A stretch of 64,000 bases of DNA, taken from assembly GCA_900768465.1 (NCBI GenBank), contig CAAGCY010000013.1:251638-315637 (forward strand). Reading direction: 5' to 3'. The number at the start of each line of letters is the position of its first letter. Positions within the stretch are counted from its first letter, which is position 1. Below are positions 52,256 through 59,117 of this stretch, piece by piece. A program made the translations under genes and the position numbers. The DNA comes from Alphaproteobacteria bacterium. GTDB taxonomy: Bacteria > Pseudomonadota > Alphaproteobacteria > CAAGCB01 > CAG-977. Under the pieces are notes generated by a model that saw only the letters and a list, made by a program, of their open reading frames with translations, was not told the origin of the DNA and made no database searches.

Positions 52256-52348
52256 AACGACCTCCGTTGTTTGGGTTAATGAAATAATGTCGCTTCGGGC
52301 CTCCGTTATGAAAGGAGGGGAGGGGCGGGGGCCCGAAGCATCCTCCGT
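52256..52348 (-). other. Intergenic region with three CCTCCGTT copies and a long hairpin
   Basis: CCTCCGTT occurs at 52261, 52300 and 52342, read as AACGGAGG on the minus strand. The first is the ribosome-binding site of the FlaF-like gene and the last overlaps the flgH stop. Arms GCTTCGGGC (52291-52299) and GCCCGAAGC (52331-52339) enclose a G/C-rich loop and could end the flgH transcript or mask the site. Confidence 0.5.
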
Positions 52349-53101
52349 TTAGAACGGAGAAAGGATATCCAGCACTTGGCGTCCGATGCGCGGCTGCTGA
52401 ACGTCGCTGATTGTGCCTTTTCCGCCGTACGCGACGCGCAATTCGGCAATTTTTTCCGATTTGATGGTGTTCAAAACAGAAATGTCTTCGCGGCGGATGA
52501 TGCCCGTCATGTGCAGCTGGCGCATTTCATAGTTGACGCGGACCTCCTGTTTGCCCGAAATCACAAGGTTGCCGTTGGGCAGAACCTGCGTTACGACCGC
52601 CGCCATGGTGACGTCGATTTTTTCGTTGCGGTCAATCGTGCCGTCGCCCGAAATGTCGCGGCTGGACGAGATGTTGAACAAATTGGACACGTCCACTCCG
52701 TTAGGCAAAATTTTCCCCGCGTATTTTTCCAGTCCCGCCAAAGCGCCGATGCTGACGCTGTCTTTGTCGTCGCCGCGTTTTTGTTCCGATTTGTTTTCCA
52801 GCAAAGCTTTGTCGGAAATGACGACTTGAACGGTCAGGATGTCGCCGACCTGACTGGCGCGCTGGTCTTTGAAAAATCCTTTCGATCCCGGACGCCACAG
52901 CGAATTGGAATTGACGTAAACGGGCTGCGGGTCGGGCATGGGCATGTCGACGGGCTGATAATCCTTTTGCTTTGTCGGGTTTTCTATTTTGGACAATTCG
53001 GGCGCTTTGCCGACGTCCGCCAGCCGTCCGAAGTAGGAACATCCTGCCGCGGGCAACATCAGAAAAGCAAGCAATCCCGTTTTCAAAAACGAATGTTTCA
53101 T
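52349..53101 (-). CDS. flgH: Flagellar L-ring protein FlgH
   Basis: A 250-residue lipoprotein: lipobox PAAGC with Cys 21, then the LWRPGSKGFFKDQRASQVGD block and the C-terminal VRREDI/ISVLNTIKSEKIAELRVAYGGKG-type region (quoted in part: SEKIAELRVAYGGKG). FlgH forms the outer-membrane ring around the rod, so the organism has a true outer membrane and flagellar bushing. Its start shares one base with the flgA stop (TAATG). flgI is not adjacent in this window. Confidence 0.93.
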   Translation of the reverse strand: MKHSFLKTGLLAFLMLPAAGCSYFGRLADVGKAPELSKIENPTKQKDYQPVDMPMPDPQPVYVNSNSLWRPGSKGFFKDQRASQVGDILTVQVVISDKALLENKSEQKRGDDKDSVSIGALAGLEKYAGKILPNGVDVSNLFNISSSRDISGDGTIDRNEKIDVTMAAVVTQVLPNGNLVISGKQEVRVNYEMRQLHMTGIIRREDISVLNTIKSEKIAELRVAYGGKGTISDVQQPRIGRQVLDILSPF

Positions 53102-54063
53102 TATTTAACCCTCCCGTTGATAACGATGGTTTCGGGACCGGCGACCGTTCCTTGCACCACCGATTTGCTTTGCGTGTTCAGCACGCGCACCGTGTCGCCC
53201 AATCCGCCGTTTTCCAACGCTTTTCCTTGCGCGCTGAGCATAATGCCGCCTTTGACGAAGCTTAACGTCACTGTTTTGCCTTTGGTCACCATGGGGCGGA
53301 CGCGGACATCCGAATCGCTTATCGCCTGTCCCGCGCGAATCGCCCGCTTGATTTCTTTGCCGATTAAGTCGGACAGCGGCGTGATTTTTTGGCGGCGCGC
53401 GCGTTCCTGCGGCGTTTTTTTCATAAACACGTCGGATTCCGTTACAATCTGTCCCGAAACCAGAGCATGCCGCGCCGTCGGGACAAAGACGAACGTCTGC
53501 ACTTTGCCTTTTAAATCGACGGTTTGTGTTTCGTCGTCCGTTTTGATGACGGCTTGGGCGGAAAACAGTTTGGAATCGGGCGAAAAGTCGATGTCGCCGA
53601 ACGTTATTTCCCATTCCGCATCGGCGGGCAGCAGAATCGGGAAATTTTTGCCGTTCAGCGTTACGTCCGCTTCTTCCGAAAGTCCGAGGCTTTTCAATTC
53701 CTTGACCAAAGCGGGCAGAACGTCCGCTTTGCCGATTTCAAGCGCCGCGCGTTTGACTTCGACGGTTACGCCCGAGTCCGCAGGCGCCCAGTCGACAGCG
53801 TGTTTTTGCGCCGCTTTTTTCAGCCAATCCGCCGTCAGCAGAACATCTTTTCCGGGGGACGGCGCGTCGGCGGCAATACGGTTTTCCTTGTCGCGGGGCA
53901 GTCCCGAAAACAAATCGCCCAAGCGGATTTTGTCGGATTTAATCACGGCTTTTGACCGCAAAACGACAGGCAGAGCCGGCAAGTCTTCCGTCTGCGATTC
54001 GGCGCAAACGGGCGAAGCCGCCGGCAAAAACATCGCAAAAGCAAAAAGAAAAAGCCGTTTCAT
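53101..54063 (-). CDS. flgA: Flagellar P-ring chaperone FlgA
   Basis: A 320-residue periplasmic protein with a signal peptide (cleaved near VCAES). Its C-terminal half is the SAF-like domain of FlgA: TARHALVSGQIVTESDV, then RAIRAGQAISDSDVR and KGKTVTLSF. It assists assembly of the FlgI P-ring. The N-terminal half is a less conserved extension common in alphaproteobacteria. It follows flgG by 12 bases and overlaps flgH by one. Confidence 0.9.
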   Translation of the reverse strand: MKRLFLFAFAMFLPAASPVCAESQTEDLPALPVVLRSKAVIKSDKIRLGDLFSGLPRDKENRIAADAPSPGKDVLLTADWLKKAAQKHAVDWAPADSGVTVEVKRAALEIGKADVLPALVKELKSLGLSEEADVTLNGKNFPILLPADAEWEITFGDIDFSPDSKLFSAQAVIKTDDETQTVDLKGKVQTFVFVPTARHALVSGQIVTESDVFMKKTPQERARRQKITPLSDLIGKEIKRAIRAGQAISDSDVRVRPMVTKGKTVTLSFVKGGIMLSAQGKALENGGLGDTVRVLNTQSKSVVQGTVAGPETIVINGRVK

Positions 54064-54075
54064 CGCCTTAAATCC

Positions 54076-54867
54076 TTATGATTTCAGGTTGTTAATCGTT
54101 GACAGCATTTGATCCGCCGTCGTGATAATCTTGGAATTCATTTCGTAAGCGCGCTGAGCGGACACCAGTTCCGTGATTTCCGACACCACGTTGACGTTCG
54201 AATTTTCCAAGTGTCCCTGCAAAATCGTTCCGAACCCCAAAGCCCCCGGATTGTCCACCGTCGGCTGACCCGAAGCGACCGTTTCCATAAACAGGTTGTC
54301 GCCGATGGCTTCCAATCCCGATTCGTTCATAAAGTTCGCGATTTCCAGCTGTCCGACGTTGTTCAGTTCGGTTTGACCGTCTTCTTTGACCCAGACTTCG
54401 CCCGACGCGTTGATTGTGATGCCGATGGCGTTTTCGGGGATGGTGATGCCCGGCTGAACCGTGTAGCCGTCCGAAGTTACCAGCAAACCGTCGGGACTGA
54501 CTTGAAACGCGCCGTCGCGGGTGTAGCCCGTGCCGCGGTTGTTGGGCAGTTCGATTCGGAAATAACCGTTGCCTTGAATCGCCAAATCAAGCGTGTTGTC
54601 CGTTTTCAGCACGCTGCCGTGTTCGGAAATACGGTAAACGGAAGCCGTTTTCACACCCAAGCCCAGCTGGATGCCCGACGGAACAATCGTTCCCGAATCC
54701 GACGAATTCGCGCCGACGCGACGCTGGTCTTGGTACAGCAAGTCGTGAAATTCCGCGCGTCTGCGGGAATACGCCGTCGTGTTCATGTTGGCGATGTTGT
54801 TGGAAATCACTTCGACGTTTGTTTGTTGGGCCAGCATGCCCGTTGCACCGATATGAAGCGCTCTCAT
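54076..54867 (-). CDS. flgG: Flagellar distal rod protein FlgG
   Basis: A 263-residue rod protein. The N-terminal LHIGATGMLAQQTNVEVISN is the standard FlgG start, NNIANMNTTAYS follows, and the C-terminal motif is LVSAQRAYEMNSKIITTADQM. It is exported through the flagellar system without a cleaved signal. It lies 15 bases after flgF and is in the operon flgF-flgG-flgA-flgH, the alphaproteobacterial order. Confidence 0.96.
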   Translation of the reverse strand: MRALHIGATGMLAQQTNVEVISNNIANMNTTAYSRRRAEFHDLLYQDQRRVGANSSDSGTIVPSGIQLGLGVKTASVYRISEHGSVLKTDNTLDLAIQGNGYFRIELPNNRGTGYTRDGAFQVSPDGLLVTSDGYTVQPGITIPENAIGITINASGEVWVKEDGQTELNNVGQLEIANFMNESGLEAIGDNLFMETVASGQPTVDNPGALGFGTILQGHLENSNVNVVSEITELVSAQRAYEMNSKIITTADQMLSTINNLKS

Positions 54868-54882
54868 GGTTTGGACTCCTTA

Positions 54883-55626
54883 TTATCTGGCGGACTTGGC
54901 GTAAACGTTCATCATGTTCTGACGACGGGTGTTTTCCGAATCGATCATCATTTGAACGTTTTCGTAAGCGCGCTGCAATTTAATCATTTCAGCCATTTCG
55001 ACAACGGCGTTGACGTTGGACTTTTCAATCATTCCCTGTTCCAGCTGGGCGTCTTCGGCTTCCAAAGGCGGATTGCCCTCCGTCGTTCTGTACATGCCGT
55101 CGTGCGTCGTTCTGAGCCGCTGACCGTCGGCGAAGCGAACCAGACGAAAACGCGCGATAACGCCGTTTTCCGTCGCGATTGTGCCGTCGCGGTTGATGTC
55201 GATTCGGGTTTCTTCGGGGGCGAAGAAAATCGGACGGTCGCGGTCGTCCAGCACGGCGTCGCCGTTTGCGGTAACCAGCATGCCGTCGTTGTTGAGCTTG
55301 AATTGACCGACGCGGGTGTAGCGGATGCCTTCGGGCGTGTCGACGACAAAGTAGCCGTCGCCGTGAATCGCGACGTCCAGCGGGTTTTCCGTCGACGAAA
55401 ACGCCCCTTCGGTGTAATCGCGGACGATGCCGAAGTCGTGGACGAACGCCAATCTGTCGGGCAGCAGGCGTTCGTCGTTTTTGCTTTTGGACAGGTATTC
55501 GGTAAAGTGCGGCTGAACGCTTTTGTACGCGGTCGTGTTCACGTTCGCCAGATTGTTGGAAACCATGTCCAGCTGGTTCCACAAGCTCGTCTGGCGTGAC
55601 AAAGCGATATACAGTGTGTTGTCCAT
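54883..55626 (-). CDS. flgF: Flagellar proximal rod protein FlgF
   Basis: A 247-residue rod protein. The N-terminus shows LWNQLDMVSNNLANVNTTAYK, with a FlgG-like fold and the DIAVHGDGYFVVDTPEG-like centre (here LDVAIHGDGYFVV), ending in MIKLQRAYENVQMMID. It is the first gene of the operon. A sigma-54-type promoter lies 52 to 67 bases before the start codon. Confidence 0.95.
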   Translation of the reverse strand: MDNTLYIALSRQTSLWNQLDMVSNNLANVNTTAYKSVQPHFTEYLSKSKNDERLLPDRLAFVHDFGIVRDYTEGAFSSTENPLDVAIHGDGYFVVDTPEGIRYTRVGQFKLNNDGMLVTANGDAVLDDRDRPIFFAPEETRIDINRDGTIATENGVIARFRLVRFADGQRLRTTHDGMYRTTEGNPPLEAEDAQLEQGMIEKSNVNAVVEMAEMIKLQRAYENVQMMIDSENTRRQNMMNVYAKSAR

Positions 55627-55677
55627 CGGTTTCCCTTTCGTGCAAAAGCGTTGAAAAAAAACTTCCGCAAACGGATA

Positions 55678-55693
55678 TGCGAAAACCGTGCCA
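55678..55693 (-). promoter_or_regulatory. Sigma-54 promoter of flgF-flgG-flgA-flgH
   Basis: On the minus strand TGGCACGGTTTTCGCA matches the -24/-12 consensus TGGCACG-N4-TTGCW except for one base (TCGC instead of TTGC), with exact spacing of the GG and GC pairs. Confidence 0.7.
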
Positions 55694-55716
55694 AATTTTT
55701 AAAACGAGATTTTTTA

Positions 55717-55745
55717 TTGCAACGGCGGGGAAAAGAAATTATTAA
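55717..55745 (+). promoter_or_regulatory. Candidate promoter of the fliL operon
   Basis: TTGCAA and TATTAA are separated by 17 bases, 44 bases before fliL. TTAACC overlaps the -10 and resembles half of a CtrA box. Confidence 0.4.
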
Positions 55746-55788
55746 CCAAAACGGCGTATAACAAGGATAATACCAACAGGCTTTCGGG

Positions 55789-56319
55789 ATGAATGAAATG
55801 GCTGACGAACAGGAAGAAAACAACGAAACGGAACAAACCGTTGCCGTTCCGCATAAAAAAAAGATATTGATTTTGCTGCTGCCGATTTTTTTGGTGGTCG
55901 GTTCCGTTGTCGGCGTTTATTTTTCGGGCTTGACGGATTCGTTCATCAGCACAAAGCAAAGCGATAACGCCGAACGGGACGAAAACGCCTCCGCCGCCGT
56001 TCCTCCCGCCAAGGGCGTGTTTTACGAAGTCCCCGAAGTGCTGGTCAACCTTGCCGCCAAAGCGGGGCAAAGTCCCGTGTACTTCAAAGTCAAGGTTGTT
56101 TTGGAAATGGAAAATGCGGCGGATGTCGCTTATGCCGAAAAAATGCAGCCCCGCATTACGGACAGTCTGCAGTTTTATCTGCGTGAAATGCGGCTGGAGG
56201 AAGTGCAGGGGTCGATGGGAACTTATCGGCTGAAGGAGGAAATCCTGAACCGTTTGACGAAAATCCTCGCTCCCGCGAAAGTCAACGATGTCTTGTTCAA
56301 AGAAATCTTGATTCAATAA
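55789..56319 (+). CDS. fliL: Flagellar basal body-associated protein FliL
   Basis: A 176-residue bitopic protein: a short acidic cytoplasmic part, one membrane segment at about residues 25-45, and a periplasmic FliL domain with VYFKVKVVLEMENAAD and the closing PAKVNDVLFKEILIQ. FliL surrounds and supports the MotA/MotB stators. It starts the operon with fliM nine bases downstream. Confidence 0.93.
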   Translation: MNEMADEQEENNETEQTVAVPHKKKILILLLPIFLVVGSVVGVYFSGLTDSFISTKQSDNAERDENASAAVPPAKGVFYEVPEVLVNLAAKAGQSPVYFKVKVVLEMENAADVAYAEKMQPRITDSLQFYLREMRLEEVQGSMGTYRLKEEILNRLTKILAPAKVNDVLFKEILIQ

Positions 56320-56328
56320 GAGGTTTTT

Positions 56329-57360
56329 ATGGCTGAAGACGAACAAAAACAGATGCAGTCCGCCGATTTTCAAGACGCTTTGGAAACCGCCGAACAAGAC
56401 AATGCCGATTTGTCCCAAATGCTGAATCAGGACGAAATCAACAGTCTGCTGGGCGCGGGCGAAGAAGATAAGCATACGGGCGTCAACGCGCTGCTGAATT
56501 CGTCAACCGTTTCGTACGAACGTTTGCCGATGCTGGAAATCGTGTTCGACCGTTTGGTGCGCCTGACGTCCACGACTTTGCGTAATTTTACGCAGTCCAA
56601 TATCGACATTACGCTGGAAAGCATCGAATCCATGCGCTTCGGCGACTATCTGGAATCCATTCCGTCCCCTGCGATGATGAGCGTTTTCAAAGCCGAAGAA
56701 TGGGATAACTACGGATTGCTGACGGTTGATTCGTCGCTGATTTACACCATGGTCGACGTGCTGTTGGGCGGGCGGCGCGGCACGGCGGCGATTCGGCTGG
56801 ACGGGCGGTCGTATACGGTGATTGAACGCAATTTGATGGAAAAGATGATTCATCTGGTTTTGTCCGATTTGTCGGCGGCGTTCGATCCTTTGGCACCCGT
56901 TACGTTCCGTTTTGACCGTTTGGAAACAAACCCGCGCTTTGCGATGATTTCGCGCCCGTCGAACGCGGCGGTCGTCGCAAAATTCCGCGTCGACATCGAA
57001 GACCGCAACGGCAAGCTGGAAGTTCTGTTACCTTACGCGATGCTGGAACCCGTGCGCGAACTGTTGCTGCAGATGTTCATGGGCGAAAAGTTCGGACGCG
57101 ACAGCATTTGGGAAACCCACTTGGCGGAAGCCCTGTGGCTGAGCGAAGTCGATTTGAAAGCCGTTTTGGATCGTCACATGACATCTTTGAAAAACGTGTT
57201 GAAATGGAAAGTCGGCACACAGCTGTTGCTGAATGCGACCCCCGATTCCGAAGTCGAGATGTTTTGCGGCGACATTCCGATGTTTTACGGCAGAATGGGA
57301 CGCAAAGGCAAATACATCGCCGTTAAAATCGAAGACAAAATCAAACGCCAAAAGGATTAA
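56329..57360 (+). CDS. fliM: Flagellar motor switch protein FliM
   Basis: A 343-residue C-ring protein. An acidic N-terminal stretch contains LSQMLNQDEINSLLG, the middle CheC-like domain includes VSYERLPMLEIVFDRL and LTVDSSLIYTMVDVLLGG, and the C-terminal SpoA domain ends the protein. It binds phosphorylated CheY and sets rotation direction. Length is normal. The gene is six bases upstream of the DUF6468 gene. Confidence 0.96.
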   Translation: MAEDEQKQMQSADFQDALETAEQDNADLSQMLNQDEINSLLGAGEEDKHTGVNALLNSSTVSYERLPMLEIVFDRLVRLTSTTLRNFTQSNIDITLESIESMRFGDYLESIPSPAMMSVFKAEEWDNYGLLTVDSSLIYTMVDVLLGGRRGTAAIRLDGRSYTVIERNLMEKMIHLVLSDLSAAFDPLAPVTFRFDRLETNPRFAMISRPSNAAVVAKFRVDIEDRNGKLEVLLPYAMLEPVRELLLQMFMGEKFGRDSIWETHLAEALWLSEVDLKAVLDRHMTSLKNVLKWKVGTQLLLNATPDSEVEMFCGDIPMFYGRMGRKGKYIAVKIEDKIKRQKD

Positions 57361-57365
57361 AGCCG

Positions 57366-57935
57366 ATGTCCGTCGAATTATTGGTCAACATCATTGTCAT
57401 TCTGCTGCTGATTCCGACGATAATTTTTGCTTTGCTGTTGAACAGGCGGCTGGAGATTTTGCGCAACAGCCGCGCGGACTTGGGGCGTCTGATTGAAGCG
57501 TTCAACGACGCGACGACGCGTGCCGAATCGGGCATTCCCCGCTTGAAGCAGGCGGCGGACAGCGCGGGTGCGCAGCTCAAAGAGCAAATCCGGCAGGCGC
57601 AAACGCTGCATGACGACATCGCTTTTATGCTGGAACGCGCCGAAAGCGTCGTTTCCAAGCTGGATTCCGCCGTTGCCCGTCCGCCCGTGCGCGAACCGCG
57701 GCGCGACAAGCCCGCCGAACGGCGCGAAGAACAAAAACCGCGTCCCCGCCGCGCTTTGGTCGAAAGTCCCGAAGATTTGATTTCGTCCGCCGTGTCCGCC
57801 GCCGAAGACATTTTGCGCGACGCCGACGGAAAAACGAAAAAACGTCCCGCTTTCGGGTCTTTCGCCGCCGAAGAATCGGGCGACAGGTCGGAAGCCGAAC
57901 GCGAATTGCTCAAAGCTTTGCAGTCTATGCGCTAA
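57366..57935 (+). CDS. DUF6468-like flagellar-associated membrane protein
   Basis: A 189-residue protein with one N-terminal membrane segment (residues 5-25), a coiled-coil region up to about residue 105, and a charged Arg/Pro/Glu tail. The NRRLEILRNSRADLGRLIEA element matches the DUF6468 family found between fliM and motE in alphaproteobacteria. The function is unknown, and a role near the motor is suggested only by this conserved position. Confidence 0.8.
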   Translation: MSVELLVNIIVILLLIPTIIFALLLNRRLEILRNSRADLGRLIEAFNDATTRAESGIPRLKQAADSAGAQLKEQIRQAQTLHDDIAFMLERAESVVSKLDSAVARPPVREPRRDKPAERREEQKPRPRRALVESPEDLISSAVSAAEDILRDADGKTKKRPAFGSFAAEESGDRSEAERELLKALQSMR

Positions 57936-57947
57936 AGGGGAACGCCG

Positions 57948-58661
57948 ATGAAACAACCGCAAAACAACGCGTTGCGCAAACAATCGGAAAAATCGTTCCG
58001 ATTGCTGCCGCTGATGATTTTCTTTTGCGTGCTGACGTTGTCCGTCCGTATCGGTGTTTTGTGGCGCGCTTTTTCGGTGCCGCGGGGGGATGAACGCCCG
58101 TCCGTTTTGGCTGTGGCGGCTTTGCAGGCGCAGGATGCGGACGCGCTTAAAAACGAGGTGCCGCTGTCCAAAGTCGCTCAGCAGGCGGCTTTGCAGGTTG
58201 AAAACGAACCGCCCGCGCGGGAAAAAAGCTTTTCGCAGTCGGAGCTGGAGATTTTGCAAAAACTTGCCAAACGGCGCGAAGAACTGGATATCCGCGAACG
58301 CACTTTGGAACAGAAAGTCGGCGTTTTGAAAGCCGCCGAAGCCCAAATCGACGCCAAAATCACAAAACTGAAGGAATTGGAACGCACGATTTCCGATTTG
58401 GTCGGCGTGTACAACGAACAGGAACGCGATCGGCTGAACAATCTGGTCAAAATCTATTCGACCATGAAGCCCAAGGAAGCCGCTCGCCTGTTTAACGAAA
58501 TGGATATGTCTTTGCTGGTGCGCGTTTTCGAAAAAATGAAAGAATCCAAGTCCGCTCCGATTTTGGCGCTGATGGATTCCGCCAAAGCGACCGCTTTGAC
58601 CGCCGAACTGGCGAACAAAAAAACTTTGCCGGGGACGGATTCCGCATCGGCGGAAAAATAA
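57948..58661 (+). CDS. motE: MotE family protein (MotC chaperone-like)
   Basis: A 237-residue protein. A membrane anchor lies near residues 20-42, a long coiled coil near 90-160, and the C-terminus has an MgtE-N-like fold: IYSTMKPKEAARLFNEMD followed by LVRVFEKMKES. MotE assists the periplasmic motor protein MotC in rhizobia, and related proteins occur in other alphaproteobacterial flagellar clusters. MotC itself is not in the window. Confidence 0.85.
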   Translation: MKQPQNNALRKQSEKSFRLLPLMIFFCVLTLSVRIGVLWRAFSVPRGDERPSVLAVAALQAQDADALKNEVPLSKVAQQAALQVENEPPAREKSFSQSELEILQKLAKRREELDIRERTLEQKVGVLKAAEAQIDAKITKLKELERTISDLVGVYNEQERDRLNNLVKIYSTMKPKEAARLFNEMDMSLLVRVFEKMKESKSAPILALMDSAKATALTAELANKKTLPGTDSASAEK

Positions 58662-58729
58662 TCCTTTTCTTATTTGGTTCAGTCTTTTATAACTTAAAGT
58701 AAATGATTTTTTAAAGTATAGGGGCTGTT

Positions 58730-59107
58730 ATGAATAAACAAATGAACGTCCTGATCGTGGACGATTATCAAACCATGCGCGGCGTTATCCGCAATCTGTT
58801 CAATTTGAACGGTTTTGAAAATACGGAAGAAGCCGGAAGCGTCGAGGACGCTTTGACGCTGTTGCGGGAAAAGCCGTTCGATTTGGTGATTTTCGACTGG
58901 TACACGGGCGCGATGAGCGGGGCGGAGTTTTTAAAAACCGTTCGCGCCGATGCGCGGTTGAAAGACATTCCTTTTTTGGTCGTCAGCGCGGAAAGCAATC
59001 CCGAAACCATGGCGGAAATCAAAGCCGCGGGGGCGTCCGACTTTATCGCCAAACCGTTTAACAAAGCGACTTTGAGCAAACGGCTGACCGCCTTATTCGG
59101 AGAATGA
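58730..59107 (+). CDS. Single-domain CheY-like response regulator
   Basis: A 125-residue receiver domain. The acidic pair is D11-D12, the phosphorylation site D56 in VIFDWYTG, Ser 86 lies in LVVSAES, and K108 in IAKPF, so all active residues are present. There is no output domain. Its location among flagellar genes suggests it acts on FliM or on a motor-associated protein. It is separated from motE by 68 bases that may contain a promoter. Confidence 0.88.
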   Translation: MNKQMNVLIVDDYQTMRGVIRNLFNLNGFENTEEAGSVEDALTLLREKPFDLVIFDWYTGAMSGAEFLKTVRADARLKDIPFLVVSAESNPETMAEIKAAGASDFIAKPFNKATLSKRLTALFGE

Positions 59108-59117
59108 CACCAAAACG

